A stretch of 64,000 nt of DNA from Haladaptatus sp. R4 (lineage in GTDB: Archaea > Halobacteriota > Halobacteria > Halobacteriales > Haladaptataceae). Below, piece after piece: positions 44,843 to 54,313 of the stretch (position 1 is its first letter; each line of letters begins with the position of its first letter). The notes beneath the pieces were generated by a model. That model saw only the letters and a program-made list of their open reading frames with translations. It searched no databases and was not told the origin of the DNA. The stretch spans positions 248,001 to 312,000 of the forward strand of contig NZ_LWHG01000011.1 in assembly GCF_001625445.1 (NCBI RefSeq), in the 5' to 3' direction. Position numbers and translations under genes: made by a program.

Positions 44843-46924
44843 ATGAGAAACACTGTCCCGACGACGTGTATGCGGTGTGCGGTCGGCTGTGGTCACGTCA
44901 ACCAAAGCGTCGACGTTGGCTATGGCATCGACATCGTTCGCGGTGACGTTGCCCATCCGGTTAATCAGGGACTCGCCTGTCAACGCGGTATCCGCGAGAG
45001 CAAGGAGCCAGAGGGCAGGTGGCTGACGCGCCCGCTGATTCGGGAGGGTGACGAACTCCTCCCCACGACGTGGGACGTCGCCCTCGGTCGCGTGGTGGAA
45101 CGATTCGCATCCACCATCGGACGCGACCGGGACGGCCTCGCCGTTCTCGGGAGCGGACAACAGACCAACGAAGCCGCGTACGCCCTCGGAAAGTTGGCCC
45201 GCGGCGGGTTCGGCACCCGGTACTACGACGCCAACACGACCCTCTGTATGGCCAGTGCGGTGACGGCCTACTACGACGCCTTCGGGAGCGACGCGCCGCC
45301 ATGCACCTACGACGACATCCCGGACGCCCGCAGTCACGTCGTCTGGGGAGCGAACCCCGCCGTCGCCCACCCGGTCATGTTCCGCTGGATTCAGGAAAGT
45401 GCCAACGACGACGACAGCAGGCTGATCGTCGTCGATCCGGTCGAATCCGAGACGGGAACCGTCGCGGACACACACGTTTCACCCGACCCCGGCGGGGACC
45501 TCGCCCTCGCGCGCGCCGTGTTGGCCCGCCTGGTCGAACGGGACGCGATAGACGACGCGTTCATCGACGCCGCGACTACCGGTTTCGACGCACTCCGCGC
45601 CAACCTCCCGACGGCAGAGGAGGGGGCGGCGACCGCTGGCGTCGCCCTCGATGTCGTAGACCAACTTGCCGACGCGTTCGCGGACTCGACGCTTCTCTAC
45701 TGGGGGATGGGCGTCAATCAGAGCACGCAGGGAACCGCGACGGCGGGTGCCCTGATAGACCTCTGTTTGGCGACCGGTAATCTCGGCCCCGGAACGGGAC
45801 CGTTCTCGCTGACCGGGCAAGCGAACTCCATGGGGACACGCGTCTGTTCGTCCAAGGGAACGTGGCCCGGCCACAGGTCGTTCGACGACCCCGACGAACG
45901 GGCCGTCGTCGCCGACACGTGGGATATCTCCCCGGAGCGACTCCCGGACGACGCCGGACCCGGTCCAGTCGGAATCGTCGAAGCCATCGACGACGGGCCG
46001 GTCGAAACGGTTTGGACCGTTGCGACGAACCCCGTCGCCGGGTTGCCCGATGCGGGGACCGTCCGCGAGCGACTAGACGAGGCGTTCCTCGTCGTGCAGG
46101 ATGCCTTCCGAACCGAGACCGTCGAACTGGCCGACGTCGTCCTCCCCGCCGCAACCTGGGGCGAGACGGACGGAACGACCACGAACATGGAGCGACGCGT
46201 CTCCCGCGTTCGGTCCGTAACGGGGACGCCGACGGGTGTCCGCACCGACCTCGACATCATCATCGCCATCGCCGAAGGCGTCGTCCCCGGGCTGATGGGT
46301 CGCTCGAACCCGAGGGACGTGTTCGAGGAACTGACCACGCTCACGGAGGGCACGTCGGCGGACCTCTCGGGAATCAGCTACCCCCGTCTCGAAGAGGAGA
46401 AGGCCGTCCGTTGGCCCGCGCCCGACCCGACATCGAGTGGTGGTTACCGCTATTACGACGACGGGGACTGGTCGTTCCCAACCGCGACCGGTCGCGCCCG
46501 ATTCTCGGCCGCCACCCATCGAGGCCTCCCGGAACCGGCCAACGAGGAATTCCCGCTCACGTTGACGACGGCACGGACCGCTGACGGGTACAACACCGGC
46601 GTCCGCTCTCGACCGCCGGAAGCGGACGCCCCGCCGCTCGTGCGTGTGCATCCGGACACGCTCGACTCCCTCGATATACACGGAGAAACCGCGGTCGTCA
46701 CCTCCCGACGAGCCGAAATTCCCGTCCGAACCGATCCGGATTCGGCGGTTCCACGGGGTGTCGTTTGGCTCCCGATTCACCATCCGCGGACGAACGAACT
46801 GACGCTTCCCGCCACCGACCCTCGATCCGACGAACCGAACTACAAACAGTGTGCGGTACGGCTTGCACCGCGACCGGACGAGCGTACCGCGGCGAACCGA
46901 GCGGAGGTGACGGGAGGTGACTAA
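44843..46924 (+). CDS. nasA: Assimilatory nitrate reductase (molybdopterin oxidoreductase)
   Basis: A 693-residue Mo-bisMGD enzyme. The 4Fe-4S cysteines are C9, C12, C16 and C46 (TTCMRCAVGC...GLACQRG). YYDANTTLCMASAVTAYYDAFG contains the Cys expected to bind molybdenum, as in NasA/NapA. GMGVNQSTQGTATAGALIDLCLATGNLG and the C-terminal MGD-binding domain (YNTGVRSRPPEAD, VWLPIHHP) are present. It has no Tat signal, so it is cytoplasmic and assimilatory. It overlaps the transporter gene by eight bases. Confidence 0.93.
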   Translation: MRNTVPTTCMRCAVGCGHVNQSVDVGYGIDIVRGDVAHPVNQGLACQRGIRESKEPEGRWLTRPLIREGDELLPTTWDVALGRVVERFASTIGRDRDGLAVLGSGQQTNEAAYALGKLARGGFGTRYYDANTTLCMASAVTAYYDAFGSDAPPCTYDDIPDARSHVVWGANPAVAHPVMFRWIQESANDDDSRLIVVDPVESETGTVADTHVSPDPGGDLALARAVLARLVERDAIDDAFIDAATTGFDALRANLPTAEEGAATAGVALDVVDQLADAFADSTLLYWGMGVNQSTQGTATAGALIDLCLATGNLGPGTGPFSLTGQANSMGTRVCSSKGTWPGHRSFDDPDERAVVADTWDISPERLPDDAGPGPVGIVEAIDDGPVETVWTVATNPVAGLPDAGTVRERLDEAFLVVQDAFRTETVELADVVLPAATWGETDGTTTNMERRVSRVRSVTGTPTGVRTDLDIIIAIAEGVVPGLMGRSNPRDVFEELTTLTEGTSADLSGISYPRLEEEKAVRWPAPDPTSSGGYRYYDDGDWSFPTATGRARFSAATHRGLPEPANEEFPLTLTTARTADGYNTGVRSRPPEADAPPLVRVHPDTLDSLDIHGETAVVTSRRAEIPVRTDPDSAVPRGVVWLPIHHPRTNELTLPATDPRSDEPNYKQCAVRLAPRPDERTAANRAEVTGGD

Positions 46925-48254
46925 CAAGGTCGAGCAGTTGATAATCGCCACCGTCGGGTTCTTCTGGGCGTTTCTGATGTGGTTCTCCACTGCCGCGTTC
47001 AGTACGAGTATCGGGACGTTCTACGGTCTCACGACCGGTCAACTCGCCCTGCTCGCGAGTTCGGCCATCTGGCTCGCGCCGCCCGGACGCGTCATCGCGG
47101 GTTGGTTGGCGGACCGCCTCGGCGCGCACAACACGTTCGCGATGATTCTCGCGTACTCCGGTGTGGTGAGTATCGCGTCCTCGTTCGCCGCGAGCTATCA
47201 AGTGCTGTTCGTGGAGCGTCTCGTCGTCGCCTCGGCGGGAATCAGCTTCGTCGTTGGCATCCAGCACGTCGCACAGTGGTTCGACGAGCACGAAATCGGG
47301 ACGGCAGAGGGACTGTACGCCGGAACCGGAAACGTCGGTGCTGGTGTCGGCGCGCTGGTACTCCCACGACTCTACGGCATCCACTTCGGCGATGCCTTCC
47401 TCCACCTCGGAATCGGTGCGCTCGTCATCGCGGCCGTCTACAAGTGGCGCGGCCAACCCGCGAAGGACCGTGCGACCGCCGAAGCCGCACGACAGAACAC
47501 GTCCTTCAGCGACACGATGTACGTCTGGACGCGGTACGCCGCGATTGGACTCATGCTGGCCTACGCGATGTCGTTCGGCTTGGAAATCTCGATGAACTCG
47601 TGGTTGCCGACCTACTACGCGGATGGCTTTGCGGCGTCCATTCGGAACTTGGGATTCACCGATACGTCGTCCATTCAGGTCGCCGCGGGAACGTTCGCCG
47701 CCGTTCAGTCGTTCAACGCGTCGTTGTGGCGACCGTTCTCGGGCTACATGTCCGACCTCTGGCAGCGAAAGGGATGGACGCCGTATCCGATTCTCGCCAC
47801 CGACAAGCCGTACTCGCCGCGCATTCACTGGCTGTTGACCGCCCTCATACTCATCACGGTTTTGATGATCGTGCTCACCGTCGTGGGTCTCCTCGGCGTC
47901 CTTCCGCTGTCGGTGGTCGTTCTAGCCTTCTCCGGAATCGCGGTGAGCTTCGGTACCGGCGGTGTGTTCGCCATCGTGCCCCTCGTTTTCCCGGACCGTC
48001 CGGGGACGGCATCGGGGTTCATCGGAGGCATCTCCACGACCGGTGGTATCGTCTACCCGCTCATGTTCGGCCTCATGCCGAACGTTCACATGGGATACGC
48101 TTTCGTCGGCGTCGTGTTCTTCGTTCCCATCATACTGTTTTTCCTGTGGGCGATGCGCTCACAGTCGGGAATCGGTGACCACGGTATCGGCTCCCGAGAA
48201 CGGTGGCTCGGCGACGGACCGGCACCGAATGCGTCTACGGGAGGTGATGACTGA
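46917..48254 (+). CDS. NarK-type nitrate/nitrite MFS transporter
   Basis: A 445-residue MFS protein with about 12 helices. The N-terminal helix GFFWAFLMWFSTAAFSTSIGTFYGLTTGQLALLASSAIWLAPPGRVIAGWLADRLG includes the loop 2-3 motif of the MFS. YAGTGNVGAGVGALVLPRL and GTASGFIGGISTTGGIVYPLMFG are the glycine-rich nitrate signature repeats. The start is a GTG at 46917 inside the end of nasA. It imports nitrate for the operon; the Haloferax counterpart is nasB. Confidence 0.9.
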   Translation: MTNKVEQLIIATVGFFWAFLMWFSTAAFSTSIGTFYGLTTGQLALLASSAIWLAPPGRVIAGWLADRLGAHNTFAMILAYSGVVSIASSFAASYQVLFVERLVVASAGISFVVGIQHVAQWFDEHEIGTAEGLYAGTGNVGAGVGALVLPRLYGIHFGDAFLHLGIGALVIAAVYKWRGQPAKDRATAEAARQNTSFSDTMYVWTRYAAIGLMLAYAMSFGLEISMNSWLPTYYADGFAASIRNLGFTDTSSIQVAAGTFAAVQSFNASLWRPFSGYMSDLWQRKGWTPYPILATDKPYSPRIHWLLTALILITVLMIVLTVVGLLGVLPLSVVVLAFSGIAVSFGTGGVFAIVPLVFPDRPGTASGFIGGISTTGGIVYPLMFGLMPNVHMGYAFVGVVFFVPIILFFLWAMRSQSGIGDHGIGSRERWLGDGPAPNASTGGDD

Positions 48255-48382
48255 TGACGGAATACGACTCGTGGTACAAGTGGGGAAAAGCAACGCTGTA
48301 CGTCGAGATGCTGATCGCAGTGCTCGTGACGGTCTTCTCGCTGTACATGGCCTTTAACGGCATGGCGGGATGGTTGGTCTAA
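48254..48382 (+). CDS. 42-residue membrane peptide in the nitrate operon
   Basis: The frame reads MTEYDSWYKWGKATLYVEML then IAVLVTVFSLYMAFNGMAGW and LV, with one helix at about 16-36. Its ATG overlaps the stop of the transporter gene by one base (TGATG), so it is translationally coupled. It may be an accessory subunit of the NarK-type transporter or of an electron-transfer step. No family is recalled. Confidence 0.75.
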   Translation: MTEYDSWYKWGKATLYVEMLIAVLVTVFSLYMAFNGMAGWLV

Positions 48383-48421
48383 AATGACTGTCAACAGAAC
48401 ACCATCGGTGGGTTCCGAACC

Positions 48422-49267
48422 ATGAGCACGACCACGGGTACCGTTTATCTCGTCGGCGCTGGACCGGGCGATCCGGAACTCCTCACGGTCAAGGCCCGGC
48501 GGTTGCTCGACGAAGCGGACGTTATCCTTCACGATTCGCTCGTCGGCGACGAGGTCGTCGAATCGCTCCCCGACCATGCGACCGTCGTTCACACGGGAAA
48601 ACGCGCCGACGGCGAACGAACGTCGCAGGCGGAAATCAACGACACAATGGTCCGGGAGAGTCGTACCGGAAACGATGTCGTTCGATTGAAAGGCGGTGAT
48701 CCGACCGTCTTCGGGCGCGGCGGTGAGGAGGCGGAATATCTCGCACGCCACGGGATACGGTTCGAAATCGTTCCCGGCGTGACGAGCGCTATCGCCGCCG
48801 GTGAAGTTGCCGGTATCCCAGCTACCCATCGCAACTGTTCGTCCACTCTTACCGTCGTTACCGGACACGAGGACCCCACCAAGGACGACACCTCCCTCGA
48901 CTGGGAGGCGCTCGCCGCGAATATCGAGGCGGGCGGAACGCTCGTGATTCTGATGGGGGTCGGCCGTCTCTCCGACAATGTCGCCGCGCTCAGTTCGCAC
49001 GAACTCGACACCGGGACACCTGTCGCGATGGTGGAGCGCGCGACTCTGCCCGACGAACGAGTCGTTACTGGGACGTTGGACACGGTCGTCGAACGCGCGA
49101 GAACTGCCGACGTGAGGCCTCCGGCGGTCACTATCGTTGGCGACGTGGTCCGCGTCCGCGAAACCGTCGAACACTGTTTGGCCAGTTCCTCCGGGTCGTT
49201 TCTTGCATCGTGGACATCATCGCCGTTAGCGGTCGATGAAATCGAAAGCGCGAACCGCGGCGAATAG
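48422..49267 (+). CDS. cobA: Uroporphyrinogen-III C-methyltransferase (SUMT)
   Basis: A 281-residue tetrapyrrole methylase. Motifs: VYLVGAGPGDPELLTVKARRLLDEADVILHDSLV, VRLKGGDPTVFGRGGEEAEYLARHGI and VVPGVTSAIAAGEVAGIPATHR (with I in place of the first V), plus TGHED. It makes precorrin-2 from uroporphyrinogen III with two SAM, the first step to siroheme, the cofactor of the nitrite reductase in this operon. A 13-codon frame (48384-48425) ends in an ATGA overlap with its start. Confidence 0.93.
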   Translation: MSTTTGTVYLVGAGPGDPELLTVKARRLLDEADVILHDSLVGDEVVESLPDHATVVHTGKRADGERTSQAEINDTMVRESRTGNDVVRLKGGDPTVFGRGGEEAEYLARHGIRFEIVPGVTSAIAAGEVAGIPATHRNCSSTLTVVTGHEDPTKDDTSLDWEALAANIEAGGTLVILMGVGRLSDNVAALSSHELDTGTPVAMVERATLPDERVVTGTLDTVVERARTADVRPPAVTIVGDVVRVRETVEHCLASSSGSFLASWTSSPLAVDEIESANRGE

Positions 49268-49348
49268 TTCAACTGGTTCGAAACTACCATCAGCAAGCGA
49301 ACGAGGAATCGTTCGTCTCGTCCGTCGGTTGTCGACTCGTCTATTTGA

Positions 49349-49375
49349 TATAGCGTTATGGGATTCATTATAGCG
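49349..49375. promoter_or_regulatory. Direct repeat TATAGCG upstream of the thiamine-type transporter
   Basis: TATAGCG occurs at 49349-49355 and 49369-49375, 20 bases apart, which puts both on the same face of the helix. They lie about 80-100 bases before the start at 49453. A bound regulator is possible; the regulator is unknown. Confidence 0.3.
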
Positions 49376-49452
49376 CTCACGACTCTCGAACTGACGTTCG
49401 TTCGCTCGTTGTATCACGTCCGTTAAGTACCACCGACTGTAACAACCGAGTA

Positions 49453-50581
49453 ATGAAACGACGAACCTATCTCACGGCGACTGGGACGGCATTTGCCGGT
49501 CTGGCTGGCTGTCTCGGGAATTCCGACGACTCCGGCAGTTCCGGGGATTCCGGTTCCACGAGTTCGACCGGCGGTAAGTCCGCGAAGACGACGTCACAGA
49601 CCCAACTCAGCGGCACGCTGAACGTCGCAACGTACAGCGCGCTCGTGGACGCGCCGAGTACATCGCCCGGCGCGTGGCTGAAAAAGGAGTTCGAAAAGAA
49701 GTATCCCAAGGCGACGCTCAAGTGGCAAACTCCGGACAGCGAGGTCAACTACTACATCCAGCGAAAGGCACAGCACGTCGATATCGACGCGGACGTGTAC
49801 GTCGGTCTCAACGTGGACCAACTCATCACCATCGACCAGAAACTGGGCGGGACAAAGTTGTTCACCCCCGTCACCGACTCGCTCTCGAACTACGGTCACG
49901 TCAAAAAGGGCCTGAACTTCGACCCGAAAGGACGGGCGTCCCGTACGATACCGGCTACGTCAGCCTCGTCTACGACGAGACGAAAGTCGAGAATCCCGGT
50001 TCGTTCGAGGCGCTGACGAAGCCGAAATTCAAGGGTACGCTGCTGACCGAGAACGCCCAACAGGCCGCGACGGGGCGGGCGTTCCTGCTCTGGACGATCC
50101 ACGAGATGGGCGAGAAGAAGTATCTCGACTACTGGAGTCGGCTCTCGAACAACGACACCCAAATCCTCGGGTCGTGGGACGCGGCCTACACCGCCTACTC
50201 GAACGGCGAACGCCCCATCGTCGTCTCTTACTCCACTGACCAGGTGTACGCCCATCGTGAAGGCGAGAACATGAAGAAACACCAGATCGGCTTCCTGAAC
50301 GGACAGGGCTACGCCAACCCCGAGGGGATGGCGAAGTTCGCCGACACGGACTCCCCGAAACTGGCCGACGCGTTCCTCGACTTCATGCTCTCCAAGAAAG
50401 CCCAGTCGAAGGTTGCAACCCTCAACGTCGCGTTCCCATCGACCGACTGGCCGACCTCGGCAAGGAGTTCGACAAGTACGCCAAGGAACCCGACGAACCG
50501 GTCACCTACTCCTACGATCAACTCAAGGGCAACCTCGAAGGATGGGTTGATGAGTGGGCGCGCCAGATTGCGAGCAAGTAG
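49453..50581 (+). pseudogene. Thiamine-type ABC transporter substrate-binding lipoprotein, two frame breaks
   Basis: A ThiB-like binding protein. The N terminus KRRTYLTATGTAFAGLAGCLG is a Tat lipobox. The domain contains TLNVATYSALVDAPSTSPGAWLKKEF and, after a break near 49935-49940, VPYDTGYVSLVYDETKVENPGSFEALTK and RPIVVSYSTDQVYAH, typical of ThiB. A second break near 50434-50438 precedes LADLGKEFDKYAKEPDE. Two added bases give one 376-residue frame ending at 50581. The permease starts at the next base. Sequence errors are the likely cause. Confidence 0.85.
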
Positions 50582-52255
50582 ATGGATACCGGGCGCTGGC
50601 TCGAACGACACGCACTCGCCCTTCTCGGGATCGCGACCAGCGCCCTGCTCGTCGTTCTGTTCTACTATCCCGTCGCCATCGTTTTCGCCGACGCGGGCGG
50701 CATTTCTGCGTTTCTCGACGTACTGACCGACCACTTCTACGTCTTCGACATCTTCGGGTTCACGGCGTATCAGGCGCTCCTTTCCACGATTGCGAGCGTC
50801 GCCGTCGGCCTCCCGGGTGCGTACATCCTCTCGCGTTACGAGTTCCCGGGTCGGCGGACGATTCGCTCGTTGACCATCCTCCCGTTCGTCATGCCGTCCA
50901 TCCTCGTCGCCATCGGCTTCGTGGCGATGTTCGGTCAGAACGGGTTGTTCAACGATATCGTCGGCGTCGTGGGTCTCGGACCGTACTCCCTCCTGTACAA
51001 TCTACCCGCAATCGTCGCCGCACACGCCTTCTACAACGCGCCGCTCGTCGCCCGCGTGACGAACGCGGCGTGGGAGAGCGTCGATGCCCGCGAAGTCGAA
51101 ACCGCCCGGAGCCTCGGCGCTGGCCGCTTCCGCGCGTTTCGTGACGTGCTCATCCCACAGCTCCTTCCGGCGATTCTCACTGGAGCGCTTCTCACGTTCA
51201 TCTTCACGTTCATGTCGTTCCCCATCGTCCTCGCGCTGGGCGGGTTCCAGTACCAGACTGTGGAAGTCTGGGTGTACACGCTCGTCCAGCGTCTCGACTA
51301 CTCGCAGGCCGCCGTCCTCGCCATCCTCGAAACCTCTCTCTCGCTCGCACTGACCTACGCCTACCTTCGCTACGAGGCTCGGCAAGCCGCCGCCTCGCGC
51401 GCCAGCAGGCCGCTCGCCCGAAAACATCTCCTCTCGGGCGATACCGGTTTCGTCGAAACGCTCGAACGGACCGGCGTCGCGCTGTATCTCGTCGTCGTCC
51501 TCGTGCTGTTTCTCGGGCCGCTCGTCAGCACGGTTCTGGAAAGCGTCACCGGCCCGTCTGGTTTCACCCTGCGCTACTACCAGTTCCTCGTGACGCGGCA
51601 AGTGTCCGGCGCGTCCTTCCAGACGAAACCCGGCGTCGCCGTCCGTAACTCGCTCACGTTTGGTATCGGAACCCTGTTTATCGCGCTCCCGATGGGCGTC
51701 GTCATCTCCGTCCTGACGCGGGCGCGAAAGAGCCGAATCGTGGAAGCGGTGGCGATGGCCCCGCTCGCGGTGAGCGGCGTGATGGTCGGGTTGGGTATGC
51801 TCCGAGGTCTCGTCTTCGGGATTCCCATCGCCGGAACTCGAATTCAGGTGAGCGGCGCGATGGCCATCGTCGCGGCCCACGCCGTCGCCGCGTACCCGTT
51901 CGTCACGCGAAACGTCTCGCCCATGCTCGCCGGAATCGACCAGCGAACCGTCGAATCCGCCCGCTCGCTCGGCGCGACCCGCGTCCGGACGCTCATCGAC
52001 GTCGAACTCCCGCTCGTGGCGGTCGGATTGGCCGCCGGGGCGGCGTTCGCCTTCGCCATCAGCATCGGCGAGTTCGACTCGACAGTTATTCTTGCCACGG
52101 GCAGTAGCAGTTACACGATGCCCGTCGCAGTGCAGCGCTTCCTCGGAAAGCAAACCCTCGGTCCAGCGACGGCGATGGGGACCATCCTCCTCCTCGTCAC
52201 CGCCGTCAGTTTCGTCATCATCGACCGCCTCGGCGGGAGGTGGGAGAGTGGTTGA
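50582..52255 (+). CDS. Thiamine-type ABC transporter permease (fused double domain)
   Basis: A 557-residue permease with two binding-protein-dependent transport domains in one chain, as in ThiP. Each half has an EAA loop: WESVDAREVETARSLGAGRFRAFRDVLIPQLLP and IDQRTVESARSLGATRVRTLIDVELPL. About 12 helices are seen. It begins immediately after the binding protein stop and overlaps the ATPase gene by eight bases. Confidence 0.9.
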   Translation: MDTGRWLERHALALLGIATSALLVVLFYYPVAIVFADAGGISAFLDVLTDHFYVFDIFGFTAYQALLSTIASVAVGLPGAYILSRYEFPGRRTIRSLTILPFVMPSILVAIGFVAMFGQNGLFNDIVGVVGLGPYSLLYNLPAIVAAHAFYNAPLVARVTNAAWESVDAREVETARSLGAGRFRAFRDVLIPQLLPAILTGALLTFIFTFMSFPIVLALGGFQYQTVEVWVYTLVQRLDYSQAAVLAILETSLSLALTYAYLRYEARQAAASRASRPLARKHLLSGDTGFVETLERTGVALYLVVVLVLFLGPLVSTVLESVTGPSGFTLRYYQFLVTRQVSGASFQTKPGVAVRNSLTFGIGTLFIALPMGVVISVLTRARKSRIVEAVAMAPLAVSGVMVGLGMLRGLVFGIPIAGTRIQVSGAMAIVAAHAVAAYPFVTRNVSPMLAGIDQRTVESARSLGATRVRTLIDVELPLVAVGLAAGAAFAFAISIGEFDSTVILATGSSSYTMPVAVQRFLGKQTLGPATAMGTILLLVTAVSFVIIDRLGGRWESG

Positions 52256-53303
52256 AGTCTCCCTCTCCGCCGTTCGAAAGGAGTACGACGGTGTCACGGC
52301 CCTGAACGACGTGTCGTTTCAGGTCGCGGACGGCGAGTTCTTCACCCTCGTCGGCCCATCCGGATGCGGGAAGACGACGACGCTTCGAACCATCGCCGGG
52401 TTCGAGGACCTCACCGCCGGTGCGGTCCGATTCGGCGACCGCGAGATGGACGGCGTCCCGCCCGAGGACCGCGACATCGGTCTCGTCTTCCAGAACTACG
52501 CGCTGTTTCCACACATGAGCGTCGCGGAGAACGTCGGTTACGGCCTCCGTTTCCGCGACCCGCCGGGGGCGCGGACTCGCGACGAGCGAGTGTTCGAACT
52601 GCTCGAACTCGTCGGACTGGAGGGTTTCGAGGACCGCGACCCGGACGAATTATCGGGCGGTCAGCAACAGCGCGTCGCACTCGCCCGTGCACTCGCGCCC
52701 GGACCCGAGTTGCTCCTGCTTGACGAACCGATGAGCGCACTGGACGCCCGTCTGCGCGACGACCTGCGAACCCAAGTGTCGCGCATTCAGTCCGACCTCG
52801 GAATCACGACCATCTACGTCACTCACGATCAGGAGGAAGCGCTCGCCATCAGCGACCGCGTGGCCGTCATGAACGACGGGCGAATCGAGCAGACCGGCCG
52901 CCCGCAGGACGTGTACCGCAGACCCGAATCCCGCTTCGTCGCGGAGTTCGTCGGCGAGAACAACGTCTTCGACGGGGAGACCGTCTCACGAGACCCGAAC
53001 GGTTCGCGTGTCGTCGTGCGCGACCACGAGTTCCTCCTTCCCGGTTCGACGGCCGACGCCGTGACGTTCTGTGTCCGTCCCGAAGCGTTGCGGTTGGGCG
53101 GCGGCGAAAATTCGTTCACGGCGGCCGTCGAGGACGTCGAGTTCCTCGGCGAGGCGTTCCGCGTCCACCTCGACTGGATGGGGGAAACCGTTACACTCCG
53201 CGTTCCCGAGGCTCCCGAGGGCGAGCAGGTTCGCGTCGGGTTCGACCCGGCCGACGCACACGTCATTGACGGCGCATCCGCCGAACTGGTCGAACAACGT
53301 TGA
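52248..53303 (+). CDS. ABC transporter ATP-binding protein (ThiQ/PotA-like)
   Basis: A 351-residue ATPase. Walker A GPSGCGKT, signature LSGGQQQRVALARALA, Walker B LLLLDEPMSALDARLRD, then a C-terminal TOBE-like domain (VAEFVGENNVFDGETVSRD, VTFCVRPEALRLGGGE). The TOBE domain is more usual in PotA/FbpC-type ATPases than in enteric ThiQ. The start is GTG at 52248 overlapping the permease. Together with the two genes before it, it forms a complete importer; thiamine is inferred from the binding protein. Confidence 0.9.
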   Translation: MVEVSLSAVRKEYDGVTALNDVSFQVADGEFFTLVGPSGCGKTTTLRTIAGFEDLTAGAVRFGDREMDGVPPEDRDIGLVFQNYALFPHMSVAENVGYGLRFRDPPGARTRDERVFELLELVGLEGFEDRDPDELSGGQQQRVALARALAPGPELLLLDEPMSALDARLRDDLRTQVSRIQSDLGITTIYVTHDQEEALAISDRVAVMNDGRIEQTGRPQDVYRRPESRFVAEFVGENNVFDGETVSRDPNGSRVVVRDHEFLLPGSTADAVTFCVRPEALRLGGGENSFTAAVEDVEFLGEAFRVHLDWMGETVTLRVPEAPEGEQVRVGFDPADAHVIDGASAELVEQR

Positions 53304-53368
53304 CGAACTCTCATCCGTCGAAGACGATCGAAAAAAGTCGATTCCGTTATCCCATTCTGAAACGACGG

Positions 53369-54076
53369 TTAGTACCTCGTCGTCTCGGTGCCGTTCGTTC
53401 CGGTCGTGTACGTGTTGTACGTCCCGGTGGTACGGGTGTTATACGTTCCCGTCGTCCCGGTGGTGTAGCTTCCTCGGTTCGTCGTGTAGGTTCCGTTATT
53501 CGTGTTCGTATTCGTCCCGGACGTTCCAGTCGTGAACGTGCCGCCACCGCCGAACTGTCCCGACCGATTGATCCGTCCTCGCATACTGTCCGGGTGGAAC
53601 CGACACCGATACCGCCGGATTCTGTCTGTCGGCTTGAACGTCAGCACACGTGTCTCTCCCGCTTTCGACGACCGGCCGGTTCGATAGAGCACCTGTCCGT
53701 TATCGCCGTTTTTCTGCCCGAGTATCTGGAACTCGTGTTCCTTCCCGTCGAGGTTTATCCAAATGATCCTGTACCGCTCGGTCGGAACGAGTCCGAGCGT
53801 CGGATTTCGAGCCCCTTCGATCTCTTTCGGTGCCAACCCGAGCCAGTGGCCGACGCGCGCTCCGAGGATGATGGTCCGTTGATTTCCACTACCTCCGCCA
53901 CCGCCCCCGTTCGTCGTACCGGTCTGATTCGACGTTTCGACCGTGCTCGTTTGGTACGTCGTCCCGTCGCTGCTGGTATCCTGTGCCATCGCCATCCGTC
54001 CGAGCGCACCCACTCCGGTCAGTGCACCCGCCGCTTTCAGTAGCGTTCGACGCTGTGATTTCGGTGTCCCCGTCAT
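53369..54076 (-). CDS. Exported cupredoxin-like protein with Thr/Gly/Tyr/Asn repeat tail
   Basis: A 235-residue protein. The N terminus QRRTLLKAAGALTGVGALGRMAMAQ is a Tat signal. The middle, RYRIIWINLDGKEHEFQIL and RYRCRFHPDSMRG, looks like a type I copper fold with ligands His (KEHEF), Cys, His and Met in C-x2-H-x3-M. The last 60 residues are a low-complexity tail built from units like TGTYNT, TTGTTG and NRGSYTT, probably extended and glycosylated. It may be a halocyanin-like electron carrier or a surface protein. The start at 54076 fits the signal peptide. Confidence 0.72.
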   Translation of the reverse strand: MTGTPKSQRRTLLKAAGALTGVGALGRMAMAQDTSSDGTTYQTSTVETSNQTGTTNGGGGGGSGNQRTIILGARVGHWLGLAPKEIEGARNPTLGLVPTERYRIIWINLDGKEHEFQILGQKNGDNGQVLYRTGRSSKAGETRVLTFKPTDRIRRYRCRFHPDSMRGRINRSGQFGGGGTFTTGTSGTNTNTNNGTYTTNRGSYTTGTTGTYNTRTTGTYNTYTTGTNGTETTRY

Positions 54077-54313
54077 ATATTCCTCCGAACGTGGAACACC
54101 TCCGGAAACCAAAAAGCGCCCAGACCGTTCGGTCCGATAACTCGAAATTATACGGCCGAAACGGCGGTTATTTGCCGTTTCTCGCCGGGAAATTTTCGAC
54201 TGGCCGTCATCCTACGGCGAACGGAATCGTCCGAGAGGTCGAACACGGCCATCGATTCGACGATAGGCGAACGGTGACGGTCCACGATTCGACAGGTGCT
54301 GTGGAACCGTATT

